Positions 36,004-43,066 of a stretch of 44,299 nt of DNA are shown piece by piece; the stretch's first letter is position 1; each line of letters starts with the position of its first letter. The DNA lies in contig CAIPWR010000049.1 of NCBI GenBank assembly GCA_903868795.1, positions 1-44,299 on the forward strand, written 5' to 3'. This DNA is from an uncultured Spartobacteria bacterium (GTDB lineage: Bacteria; Verrucomicrobiota; Verrucomicrobiia; Chthoniobacterales; UBA6821). Made by a program: the position numbers and the translations under genes. The notes beneath the pieces were generated by a model. It was not told the origin of the DNA. It did no database searches and saw only the letters and a program-made list of their open reading frames with translations.

Positions 36004-36792
36004 ATGCACCCTCAAATCAATCCTGTCAAAAATACCGAGACGCACGAGGATCGCTTCTCCGAGTTCTTCCGGGAGTTAAAACCGGGCCAGTTTCTCGAGG
36101 CACTGTTCGAAGCGGTTCCCAACGCCCATCTCTTCATCAAGGACAGCGAGCGCAGGTTTGTCGCCGCGAGCGAGGGATTTGCACGTCAGATGGGAGCGGA
36201 CTCGGTAAGCTCCCTGCTCGGCAAGACCGATCATGACTTCACTCCACGCTTCATCGCCGACGCCTTTGTGAAGGATGACCTTTCCGTACTTCGCACTGGC
36301 ATGCCGATCCTTCAAAAAGTGGAACTCGTGCCCGCCCAGAACTCTCTCGACTGGCTGACCACAACGAAGATTCCGCTCTACGGGATCTCCGGAAAAATAA
36401 TCGGCCTCGCCGGGATCATCCGCAAAACAGAGGATTCCGACGAACTCTACCGCGAAAACCCGGTGATCCACCGGATCGTCGAACAGATCGGCGCTAACTA
36501 CTCGCGCAAGATTTCCGTCTGCGAAATGGCGGCCCATGCCGGCATTTCATCCAGCACGGTGGAACGGCTCTTCCGTAGCACCTTCGGGATATCGCCCCTC
36601 AAGTATGTGAAGAAAGTAAGGATGCACGCAGCATGCAGCATGCTTCGCAACTCCAAAAAATCCCTTGCCACCATCGCGAGGGAATGCGGATTCACCGATC
36701 CGACCAGCATGAGCCGGGACTTCCGCCTAGAACTCAAGATCAACCCGAGTTCCTACCGGAATTCGTTCGGAAAAAAGAAACCTCACAAGTAG
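36004..36792 (+). CDS. PAS-AraC family transcriptional regulator (second, paralogue)
   Basis: A 262-residue paralogue of the preceding regulator with the same layout. The PAS-like domain at about residues 25-145 has LFEAVPNAHLFIKDSERRFV, LLGKTDHDFTPRFIADAF and TTTKIPLYGISGKIIGLAGI. The AraC-type DNA-binding domain at about 155-258 has EMAAHAGISSSTVERLFRST, FGISPLKYVKKVRMHAACSM, LATIARECGFTDPTSMSRDF and LKINPSSYR. Sequence between the two has diverged considerably, most in the recognition helices, so they should bind different sites. It ends 46 nt before the ABC-2 permease gene. Ligand and targets are unknown. Confidence 0.9.
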   Translation: MHPQINPVKNTETHEDRFSEFFRELKPGQFLEALFEAVPNAHLFIKDSERRFVAASEGFARQMGADSVSSLLGKTDHDFTPRFIADAFVKDDLSVLRTGMPILQKVELVPAQNSLDWLTTTKIPLYGISGKIIGLAGIIRKTEDSDELYRENPVIHRIVEQIGANYSRKISVCEMAAHAGISSSTVERLFRSTFGISPLKYVKKVRMHAACSMLRNSKKSLATIARECGFTDPTSMSRDFRLELKINPSSYRNSFGKKKPHK

Positions 36793-36838
36793 AGGGATCT
36801 CACCGAATGTCGCGAACTGCCGAGGCAAAATCAGCCCC

Positions 36839-37660
36839 ATGAAGCTTTTTTCTGTAACGATGGACAAATACAGGGCCATCTTCTCGATCGGCCTACAGAA
36901 TACCTTTGTCTATCGCTGGAACTTCCTACTGCGTTCCCTTTTTGCATTGGTGCCGCTCTTCGGGACGGTTTTTGTCTGGCGTGCAATCTACGGGGACACC
37001 TCTGGGACGATCGCCGGATATGATTTCGGACAGATGATCTTCTACTTTCTCGTCGTGCTCCTGGTGGACAATCTGATCACGCCGACCGAGGACGAGTGGC
37101 AGATCGCGGCCGAGATCCGGGAGGGACAACTCAGCTCTTTCCTTCTCAAACCGTTCGACTTTCTTGCTTATCGATCCTGTATCTTCGTCGGTTCACGCCT
37201 GCTTTATACCGTGGTGACTCTTCTCCCCGTGGTGGCCGTTTTCTGGTGGTACCGCCAGTATCTCCACTGGCCCGCACATGACTCCACCTGGGGTTTTTTT
37301 GCCCTGAGTCTTGTGATGGCGGGGGCGATCCAGTTCCTGATTGCCTATGCCCTTGCAATGCTCGCCTTCTGGATTCTCGAAATCTCGACGGTGGTCTTCA
37401 TCCTCTACTCCTTCGAGTATTTCCTGAGCGGCAAACTCTTCCCCCTTGATACGGTGCCCGGCATTGCCGGCAAACTTCTACGACTGCTCCCCTTCCCCTA
37501 TGAGCTCTACTTTCCCGTGGCCGTTCTAATGGAAAAAATCCAAGGCCCTCGACTGTGGCAGGGGCTCATCATCCAAGCCACCTGGGTATCACTCTGCTAC
37601 CTGCTGGCCCGACTGCTCTGGAGATCGGGAGTGCGACGCTACGAGGGTGTGGGAATTTAA
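36839..37660 (+). CDS. ABC-2 type transporter permease
   Basis: A 273-residue integral membrane protein of the ABC-2 permease type (ABC exporters of the DUF990 kind). It has six hydrophobic segments, including FLLRSLFALVPLFGTVFVW, the FYFLVVLLVDNLI segment, LLYTVVTLLPVVAVFWWY and the STVVFILYSFEYFLSGKLFP block typical of the family. The motif IREGQLSSFLLKPFDFLAYR is characteristic of this permease group. These exporters normally need an ATPase and often a second permease encoded next door, but neither is in the window, so this is an orphan subunit or has distant partners. Its last 4 nt overlap the convergent L,D-transpeptidase stop. Confidence 0.85.
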   Translation: MKLFSVTMDKYRAIFSIGLQNTFVYRWNFLLRSLFALVPLFGTVFVWRAIYGDTSGTIAGYDFGQMIFYFLVVLLVDNLITPTEDEWQIAAEIREGQLSSFLLKPFDFLAYRSCIFVGSRLLYTVVTLLPVVAVFWWYRQYLHWPAHDSTWGFFALSLVMAGAIQFLIAYALAMLAFWILEISTVVFILYSFEYFLSGKLFPLDTVPGIAGKLLRLLPFPYELYFPVAVLMEKIQGPRLWQGLIIQATWVSLCYLLARLLWRSGVRRYEGVGI

Positions 37661-38220
37661 TAAATTCGTCGAAATAACGAATCTGTCTGTGGCAGATGAT
37701 CAGGGATGATTCGAACAGTGGCTCCTGTGGCAATACGATCGCAGAGCATCGCCACATCGGTCGATCTCATCCGGATACAACCGTAGCTTGCTGGATGACC
37801 TAACAACCTCTCCTGAGGGGTTCCATGGATGTAAATGCCGCGATTGAATGCGTTTTTATTGCCAGGTTCAGCCCCCTCAAGCCAGAGAATGCGGGTCACG
37901 ATCGGATCACGTCCGGGAGCGTTAGGTTTGAGAACCTCGCCGGTGGGAACTCTGGAACGAAACACCTCCCCAAGGGGTTGCCCCATACCGATCTTCATTC
38001 GAACAAGGAATTTACCCAGCGGTGTGGCATAACTACCCAATCGGTCGCCAATCCCGAATCGGGATGTGGAGACGGGATAGACAGCCTCCTTTTTACCATC
38101 AGTTTTCAGGAGCAGCGCCTGATCCTTCACACTGACGATGATCTCATGATGAGGATCCCCTTCGGCATAAAGAGGGGAAAAAAACAGGAGTAGTGCGGCA
38201 AGGGGCGTGAAAGGCTTCAA
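37657..38220 (-). CDS. L,D-transpeptidase (YkuD domain), secreted
   Basis: A 187-residue exported YkuD-fold enzyme. It starts with TTG at 38220 and a Sec signal peptide (KPFTPLAALLLFFSPLYA). The catalytic domain runs from about residue 27: IIVSVKDQALLLKTDG, YPVSTSRFGIGDRLGSYATP, RILWLEGAEPGN, then the active-site pair YIHGTPQERLLG and ASYGCIRM, with His and Cys (about residue 146) present. These enzymes form 3-3 peptidoglycan cross-links or attach proteins to the wall. No in-frame ATG exists before the catalytic domain. It is the distal gene of the hemB-LDT-LDT unit and a tandem paralogue of the next one. Confidence 0.9.
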   Translation of the reverse strand: MKPFTPLAALLLFFSPLYAEGDPHHEIIVSVKDQALLLKTDGKKEAVYPVSTSRFGIGDRLGSYATPLGKFLVRMKIGMGQPLGEVFRSRVPTGEVLKPNAPGRDPIVTRILWLEGAEPGNKNAFNRGIYIHGTPQERLLGHPASYGCIRMRSTDVAMLCDRIATGATVRIIPDHLPQTDSLFRRIY

Positions 38221-38222
38221 GG

Positions 38223-38241
38223 TTATAAGCTGGCCTTATAA
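38223..38241. promoter_or_regulatory. Perfect 7-bp palindrome just upstream of the L,D-transpeptidase start
   Basis: TTATAAG and CTTATAA flank a 5-nt centre, ending 3 nt before the TTG start at 38220. It could be an operator or an RNA hairpin occluding the start. Function is not known. Confidence 0.35.
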
Positions 38242-38277
38242 GATTGATCCGTCAACCCGCTCCCGTTGCTTTTATTC

Positions 38278-38829
38278 CTACAGTCCGGTCTCTTTCAAAT
38301 GTCCATCGGTGATCGTGACCCGAGCCCCCGTGCCGACGAGCTCATAGAGCTTCTTCACATCGGAGGAACTCATACGGATGCAACCGTAGCTCACCGGAGT
38401 TCCAAGAAGCGATTCCTGGGGTGTGCCATGAATATAAATGCAGCGACTGAAGGCATTGCTGTTGTGCGTCTCAAGCCCCGCCAGCCAAAGAATACGGGTC
38501 ACGATCGGATCACGTCCCGGGGCATCGGGGATGAGTATCTCGCCGGTAGGTTTTCGTGAATGGAAGACGGTTCCAAGAGGAAATCCCCCGCCGATTTTCT
38601 TACGGACACAAAGATGACCAAGGGGCGTGGTGTAGCTGCCCTCGCGGTCACCTGTTCCGTATTTTGAGGTGGAAACCCTGTACAGGGCGACAGGCTTGCC
38701 ATCCGTAAGGACGAGCATTTTCTGATCGGGAACGCTCACGATCACACGGTGATGCGTGTCCTCCGCGCAACCGGAGAGAAGCAGCAGGATGCCGCAGGCA
38801 AGGGCGGAGTGAAAGAGTCCTTTACTCAC
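38278..38829 (-). CDS. L,D-transpeptidase (YkuD domain), lipoprotein paralogue
   Basis: A 183-residue paralogue of the downstream L,D-transpeptidase. It starts with GTG at 38829 and a lipoprotein signal (SKGLFHSALACGILLLLSGC, lipobox LSGC), so it is membrane-anchored whereas its neighbour appears soluble. The YkuD domain has VIVSVPDQKMLVLTDGKP, YRVSTSKYGTGDREGSYTTP, RILWLAGLETHN and the active-site motifs YIHGTPQESLLG and VSYGCIRM. The GTG start overlaps the hemB TGA by 4 nt, indicating coupling. The pair arose by tandem duplication followed by separation of localisation. Confidence 0.9.
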   Translation of the reverse strand: MSKGLFHSALACGILLLLSGCAEDTHHRVIVSVPDQKMLVLTDGKPVALYRVSTSKYGTGDREGSYTTPLGHLCVRKKIGGGFPLGTVFHSRKPTGEILIPDAPGRDPIVTRILWLAGLETHNSNAFSRCIYIHGTPQESLLGTPVSYGCIRMSSSDVKKLYELVGTGARVTITDGHLKETGL

Positions 38830-39842
38830 TTCAGTGATTCCGCAACCTCCGATGCAAAATACGTCAGGATCATGTCTGCTCCGGCTCGTTTAATGGCAAG
38901 GAGCGATTCGTCACGCGTCGCTGCATAATCCAACCATCCGAGCTTTGCCGCGGCGTGGATTTGGGCGTACTCACCGGAAACCTGATAAGCCGCAAGAGGG
39001 AGGCGCGTGACGTCATGCACCGCTTTGATGACATCGAGATATGGCCCTGCGGGCTTTACCATCACCATGTCGGCACCCTCCTGCTCATCGAGTTGCACCT
39101 CAAGAAGGGCTTCGCGCACATTACCCGGATCCATTTGGTATCCGCGTTTGTCGAGTTTGTGAGGCTTGCCTGACTGACCATCACCGCTCTTCACCGCGTC
39201 GCGGAAGGGACCGTAGTACGCGGAGGCGTATTTGGCGGCGTAGGCCAGAATTCCGACTCTATGAAATCCCGCAGCATCCAGTGCCAAACGGATCGCCTTC
39301 ACCCGGCCATCCATCATATCGGAGGGGGCCACGATATCCGCTCCGGCCTCAGCCTGCGCAACGGCTAACCGCTTGAGCGACTCCACCGTGGAATCGTTCT
39401 CCACATCACCGCGCTCATCGAGCAAGCCGTCATGGCCGTGGCTCGTGTAGGGATCCAGAGCAACATCAGTGATCACAGCCAGATCGGGAGATGCCGACTT
39501 CACGGCACGGATGGCTGCAAAGAGAATATTTTCCGGGGAATGGGCATGGGAGCCCTCTGGGTCTTTCTTTGAGGAGTCAATGCAGGGGAAGAGAGCGATG
39601 GCCTTGATGCCGTTCTGCTCCAGCCTCTGACACTCTTCCGTAAGGGTATGCACCGTATGGCGCACTATCCCGGGCATCGACTCCACAGGTTCGGGTGTGC
39701 CGTCACCTGCACGAACAAAGAGCGGTTGGATCAGATCCTCTGAATGCAGAGCAGTCTCCCGAACAAGCGAACGGACGGCAGGAGTGGCGCGGTTACGCCG
39801 CATCCTACGAAGTAGATCGTGTCCTGTTCGTTGCGTATTCAT
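38826..39842 (-). CDS. hemB: Delta-aminolevulinic acid dehydratase (porphobilinogen synthase)
   Basis: A 338-residue porphobilinogen synthase, condensing two 5-aminolevulinate molecules in tetrapyrrole synthesis. The two active-site lysines lie in YAAKYASAYYGPF (about residue 204) and MVKPAGPYLD (about residue 261). The metal segment DVALDPYTSHGHDGLL (residues 122-137) has Ala, Asp and Asp where zinc enzymes have three cysteines, so this is a magnesium-type enzyme, as in Pseudomonas and plants. IAPSD-type and SGEYAQIHAAAKLGWLD blocks are intact. ATG at 39842 is used. It is the first gene of the minus-strand unit; nothing in the sequence links heme synthesis to the two transpeptidases downstream. 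Confidence 0.96.
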   Translation of the reverse strand: MNTQRTGHDLLRRMRRNRATPAVRSLVRETALHSEDLIQPLFVRAGDGTPEPVESMPGIVRHTVHTLTEECQRLEQNGIKAIALFPCIDSSKKDPEGSHAHSPENILFAAIRAVKSASPDLAVITDVALDPYTSHGHDGLLDERGDVENDSTVESLKRLAVAQAEAGADIVAPSDMMDGRVKAIRLALDAAGFHRVGILAYAAKYASAYYGPFRDAVKSGDGQSGKPHKLDKRGYQMDPGNVREALLEVQLDEQEGADMVMVKPAGPYLDVIKAVHDVTRLPLAAYQVSGEYAQIHAAAKLGWLDYAATRDESLLAIKRAGADMILTYFASEVAESLK

Positions 39843-39924
39843 CCCCTTATCTTCCTTGATGAAGAGCCCGAGTCAAGGAAGTGGCGCTCTTGATCTGACT
39901 CGGTCATTCCCTCGACCCCGGCTC

Positions 39925-39941
39925 AAACCCTACGGGTTTTT
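39925..39941 (+). terminator. Short hairpin with T-run, possible terminator
   Basis: AAACCC and GGGTTT form a 6-bp stem with a 3-nt loop, followed by a run of T on the plus strand. It lies in the gap between hemB and the element junction. The stem is symmetrical, so either strand could be served; evidence is weak. Confidence 0.3.
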
Positions 39942-39968
39942 ATGTCCTGCGGACTCGCCACTGAAAAG

Positions 39969-39991
39969 TGGCGACCCTAACGGGATTCGAA
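39969..39991 (-). repeat. tRNA-Glu 3'-end fragment (attachment-site half of an integrative element)
   Basis: On the minus strand this 23-nt block begins TTCGAATCCCGTTAGGG and ends TCGCCA, reading as the T-loop, T-stem 3' half, acceptor 3' half, discriminator G and CCA of a tRNA. It matches the layout of the tRNA-Glu 3' end (in E. coli TTCGAATCCCCTAGGGG then ACGCCA). The 5' side of the T-stem is not complementary (ACGTA instead of ACGGG), so identity stops at the T-loop, as expected at an att junction. The recombinase gene starts 50 nt away. Confidence 0.7.
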
Positions 39992-40040
39992 TACGTTCGG
40001 AATACAGAGAGGAATCGTCAAAAAGTGGCTTGCAGGACAG

Positions 40041-41387
40041 ATGCAGGACAAATATGCTGTGGATAGTTCCCCCATGGCATCCAAATCCCAAAAGAAGAGT
40101 CGAGGTCCTGTAGAGGTCATTGAAGGCAAGGGTATCAAGGTTCCCATTTATAGCAGCCCCGTGCGTGGGGTGACGAGTTTTCAGCTTTCCTATTACAAGG
40201 AGGGAAAGCGCGAACGGGAGAGAACCTCCTCGATCGAGTCAGCGAGAAAAAGGGCTCGAGAACTCATTGAAGAACTCGCCAGTGGTAAGGCTCATGGCGG
40301 GGTCACATTTTCAGCCGCCCAGGCTGCCATCCTCAAAGAGGCTGGGGAATCGCTCAAAGAGTTCGATATTCCCCTGACCCGAGCCGTTCGGGAATACATC
40401 GAGGCTCTCAGAATTCTCAATGGGCAAGGTACCCTTTCAGAAGCGGCGCAGTTCTTTGTCCGTGAGGACAAAAAGCGGAAAATCCCCCAGATCAAATTCC
40501 AGGAATTGGTGAACAAGTACCTGCTTTCCATCACGGACAACTCCTACAGGTATAAGCAGGATACTCAGGCTCGTCTCAGGCTAGCTGCCAAAGCGTTTTC
40601 GACGGATATCCAGGATATCACAACGACCAAGATCGATGAGTGGTTGGACTCCATCAATGCAAGGGGGAGGACTCGAAACAACTACCGGACTTCGCTGGCC
40701 AGCCTGTTCTCCTATGCCCGTAATCAGGGCTACCTGCCTGATAACGAGAGAACGGCTGTCGAAAGGGTGAAGAAGGTCAAAGCGGCTGCGAACAAGGCAC
40801 CAGGCATCTACACCCCGCAGGAGATCAAAAAACTCCTCACCTCCATTGACGACAGGTGGGTTCCCTTTGTGGCTATTGCCGCATTCACTGGGATGCGGTC
40901 AGCAGAACTTCACCGGCTGGACTGGAAGGATGTCTGGCTGGAGAAGGGGTATATCGAGGTGGCTGCACAGAAGGCAAAAACCGCCAGCAGGCGTCTTGTG
41001 CCTATCTTGCCGAACCTCAAAGCGTGGCTGACCCGATACAAGGATAAGGGCGATACGCCCTGCCCCCGGTTTGCCCATGACTCGACGCTGATGACAGAGT
41101 TCAGCCAATCGGCGGATCTCGTCCCTTTTGCCCGGGTCCATAACGGATTCCGTCACTCCTTCGCTTCCTACAGGCTCGCTCAAACCCAGAATGCAGCCCA
41201 GGTGGCCTTGGAAATGGGAAACAGTCCCAGGAAGTTGTTTGAGAACTACCGCGAGTTGGTCACTCCAGAAGACGCTGAGGAGTGGTTCGGCATCTTGCCG
41301 ACTATCAGGGGTAAAGCACGTCAGGGAGGCGCTACTGTTTCCGGCAAGAAGACCTCGAAGAAGGTCTCTGCTAAAAAACCCAAGTAA
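40041..41387 (+). CDS. int: Tyrosine recombinase/phage-type integrase
   Basis: A 448-residue site-specific recombinase. The N-terminal half contains an arm-type region and a core-binding domain (KFQELVNKYLLSITDN, then TTKIDEWLDSINARGRTRNNY). The catalytic domain has box I AAFTGMRSAELHRLDW with Arg at about residue 286, box II VHNGFRHSFASYRLAQ, and the nucleophile Tyr in LFENYRELV at about residue 403. The usual His of HxxR is Asn (NGFR), and the later His/Trp position is Asn (EMGNSPRKLF), a variant seen in some integrase branches. The C-terminal tail is Lys-rich. ATG at 40041 is given; ATG at 40074 (MASKSQKKSRG) is an alternative. It lies next to the tRNA-Glu fragment. Confidence 0.92.
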   Translation: MQDKYAVDSSPMASKSQKKSRGPVEVIEGKGIKVPIYSSPVRGVTSFQLSYYKEGKRERERTSSIESARKRARELIEELASGKAHGGVTFSAAQAAILKEAGESLKEFDIPLTRAVREYIEALRILNGQGTLSEAAQFFVREDKKRKIPQIKFQELVNKYLLSITDNSYRYKQDTQARLRLAAKAFSTDIQDITTTKIDEWLDSINARGRTRNNYRTSLASLFSYARNQGYLPDNERTAVERVKKVKAAANKAPGIYTPQEIKKLLTSIDDRWVPFVAIAAFTGMRSAELHRLDWKDVWLEKGYIEVAAQKAKTASRRLVPILPNLKAWLTRYKDKGDTPCPRFAHDSTLMTEFSQSADLVPFARVHNGFRHSFASYRLAQTQNAAQVALEMGNSPRKLFENYRELVTPEDAEEWFGILPTIRGKARQGGATVSGKKTSKKVSAKKPK

Positions 41388-41393
41388 GGAGGC

Positions 41394-41687
41394 TCACCGC
41401 AGGATCTCGTCCCAAGTGGCTCTTCGAGTCGCTCCAATTGCTTTAAGAAGCTCGCATCGCCGAAACAGCCGGTGCTTGCCGATCTTGTAGCTGGGAAGCT
41501 GTCCCATCTGGACGTACTGGAGGAAGGAGCGGAGCGGTAGGCCCATCCATGCCGCCGCTACTTTGGAGCTGATGAACTCGGCGCTGGGATGAACCCCTGG
41601 CGGATCACCTTTGGGGACTTCTGAGGTGCTGATCTTCAAAACGGCTTCAGCCGCCCCTTCAAACACCTTGATTTCCTGCTCTTCCAT
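41394..41687 (-). CDS. Excisionase-like winged-helix DNA-binding protein
   Basis: A 97-residue protein with a MerR/Xis-type (HTH_17) DNA-binding domain at about residues 38-90: FISSKVAAAWMGLPLRSFLQ, then VQMGQLPSYKIGKHRLFRRC. The order helix, turn, recognition helix, wing with PSYKIG and an Arg-rich wing tip is typical of excisionases and plasmid helper proteins. It is convergent with the integrase, stops separated by 6 nt, which suits a recombination directionality factor. The start ATG at 41687 has AGGGG eight nt upstream on the minus strand, within the 3' arm of the adjacent hairpin. Function as Xis is inference. Confidence 0.7.
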   Translation of the reverse strand: MEEQEIKVFEGAAEAVLKISTSEVPKGDPPGVHPSAEFISSKVAAAWMGLPLRSFLQYVQMGQLPSYKIGKHRLFRRCELLKAIGATRRATWDEILR

Positions 41688-41694
41688 GAAAAAT

Positions 41695-41720
41695 GCCCCT
41701 GCCCGTTGCCGGACAGGGGC
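41695..41720 (-). terminator. Intrinsic terminator overlapping the excisionase-like gene's ribosome-binding site
   Basis: On the minus strand GCCCCTG and CAGGGGC form a 7-bp stem, extended by three inner pairs after one mismatch, followed by ATTTTT. It starts 9 nt after the stop of the gene at 41730 and ends 7 nt before the ATG at 41687. The 3' arm contains AGGGG, the best ribosome-binding match of the downstream gene, so the hairpin could both end transcription and hide the start. Confidence 0.7.
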
Positions 41721-41729
41721 TTTCCTTAA

Positions 41730-42089
41730 TCAGCTGAGCTTCACGCCTGTGTTTTTGATGAAGTTCTTGGCTTGGTTGACGATGAGCTGCTCTTGGCGCT
41801 CGGGCTTCATGACCGGGCTGATCATGGAGCGGATCGCCTTGAGCACTTCTGCCTGTTCGGGCTTTTCCAGCCAGGCTTTGACCTTGGCCGTGTAGCCCTC
41901 CCTTTGCTGCTGATCCTGCATCTTGCGGAGAAGGAACTTCCTTTCCAGTTGCTCCCTCGGGATCTGCTTCACGAAATCCACGAGCCCGGGTTCCGACCTC
42001 ATGAAGACTTCCAGCTTCGCATTGATCTCGGGGTTAATTCTGAACTGCTGCTGCAGTTCCTCCTTCTGTTTGGGTGATGTGATTGCCAT
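41730..42089 (-). CDS. Hypothetical protein, Lys/Gln/Glu-rich and helical
   Basis: A 119-residue protein I do not recognise. It is rich in Gln, Lys and Glu with no signal peptide or membrane segment; segments such as EELQQQFRINPEINAKLEVF and ERKFLLRKMQDQQQREGY are strongly helical and could form coiled coils. ATG at 42089 gives MAITSPKQKEE. It lies in the transfer-gene strand 63 nt after the ribbon-helix-helix gene and is followed by a strong terminator, so it is the last gene of that operon. A role in element transfer or maintenance is possible from position only. Confidence 0.6.
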   Translation of the reverse strand: MAITSPKQKEELQQQFRINPEINAKLEVFMRSEPGLVDFVKQIPREQLERKFLLRKMQDQQQREGYTAKVKAWLEKPEQAEVLKAIRSMISPVMKPERQEQLIVNQAKNFIKNTGVKLS

Positions 42090-42152
42090 TGGTATCCTAG
42101 TTTTGGCGCACGGCGTTTTGGTTCCCGTAGCCGTGCAGGTTGACGGTCATTC

Positions 42153-42395
42153 TCAGGCCCTCTGCCCAACCGTTTCCCCACTCGGGGAAACCTTGATCTG
42201 CCGGACAACCGACTTGAGAAAACGCTGGGCGATCTTCCGGGGGTTCTGCCTCCGGATTTCGTCGTGAAGGTAGTGTTGAACCAGATGGCCGACCGTGACC
42301 TTGGCTCCTGCACTTTCGGCAAGAGCCATGGCCTCCTTGAAGATTCCATAGCTCTCGGGATCCAGGGTAACGGCGACAGTGGTGGGTTTGGTCAT
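42153..42395 (-). CDS. Small ribbon-helix-helix-like protein
   Basis: An 80-residue protein. The start TKPTTVAVTLDPESYGIFKE followed by a helix and the VTVGHLVQHYLHDEI stretch resembles the beta-strand, helix, helix plan of ribbon-helix-helix DNA-binding proteins, such as relaxosome or partition accessory factors. The basic C-terminal tail (NPRKIAQRFLKSVVRQIK) fits nucleic-acid binding. Its ATG overlaps the stop of the lipoprotein gene by 4 nt (ATGA), indicating translational coupling within the transfer operon. The assignment rests on composition and pattern, not a clear family motif. Confidence 0.5.
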   Translation of the reverse strand: MTKPTTVAVTLDPESYGIFKEAMALAESAGAKVTVGHLVQHYLHDEIRRQNPRKIAQRFLKSVVRQIKVSPSGETVGQRA

Positions 42396-43066
42396 GGTGT
42401 GATGGTGTTGAGGAAAGCGTTGTCGATAAGAACGAGACGCCGCCTTCCCTCTAGTGCGTCGAGTTCCCCATTAAGTTCATCGTTGAGCTTCATCTCGCTG
42501 ATGAGATCCCCCTGCGGGTCCTCCTCCGTGAAACCGGCCGGTTTCTCCTCAACGGGTTGGTTCTTCGGTGCCGGAGTCGATAAAGGTTCCGCATCCAACT
42601 GCTGCTTCAGCTTGTCCACCTGCTGCTGGAGGGCAGGCACCTTCCCTGCCTCCTGCTGAAGCGATTCGATCCGCTTCTTCATGGCTGCGTTCTGTTCCTC
42701 CAGAGCTGCCGCATAGGCTTTCTGCTGGGCATTACGCTGATCCCCGTCCGTTTTGACGTAGTAGGAGGGAGTGGGGTCCGACACCACGAGCGGGTAGGCG
42801 TAGGGGCCACCTGGCCTGTAATTCCAATCGGCCGACTGTTCCTTCCGATAGACCGTATGTCGCTCATGCATTTCCTCCGGGAAGTCGGGATCGGTGTAGC
42901 GTCCCGTCGGATAGCTCTTCACGTCCTCTGGAGTACGGACACGTCCTAGAGTGCTTTCCGGAACACTCGTTCCGGCAACAGCCGGATAGTTTTCAGGTTT
43001 CACGGTCTTATGAGTGGCGCATCCCGAGACAAGGCCCAGGAGGAGAACGGGGATCAGGTGTTTCAT
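42392..43066 (-). CDS. Transfer-region lipoprotein with coiled coil
   Basis: A 224-residue lipoprotein: signal MKHLIPVLLLGLVSGC with lipobox VSGC, followed by a Pro/Tyr-rich region (residues 20-100) including SADWNYRPGGPYAYPLVVSD. A predicted coiled coil lies at about residues 110-155 (AALEEQNAAMKKRIESLQQE, QQQVDKLKQQLD) and an acidic C-terminal part follows. No catalytic motif is seen. Its ATG overlaps the stop of the virB10-like frame by 4 nt, so it is probably a structural outer-membrane component of the same secretion system, in the position where VirB7/TraV/TrbH-type lipoproteins occur. Family not recognised beyond this. Confidence 0.6.
   Translation of the reverse strand: MKHLIPVLLLGLVSGCATHKTVKPENYPAVAGTSVPESTLGRVRTPEDVKSYPTGRYTDPDFPEEMHERHTVYRKEQSADWNYRPGGPYAYPLVVSDPTPSYYVKTDGDQRNAQQKAYAAALEEQNAAMKKRIESLQQEAGKVPALQQQVDKLKQQLDAEPLSTPAPKNQPVEEKPAGFTEEDPQGDLISEMKLNDELNGELDALEGRRRLVLIDNAFLNTITP

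Noticed and set aside
39697-40113. 138-codon plus-strand frame crossing the element junction
   Set aside because: It is antisense to hemB at one end and reads through the tRNA fragment (GDPNGIR) at the other; no coding signal.
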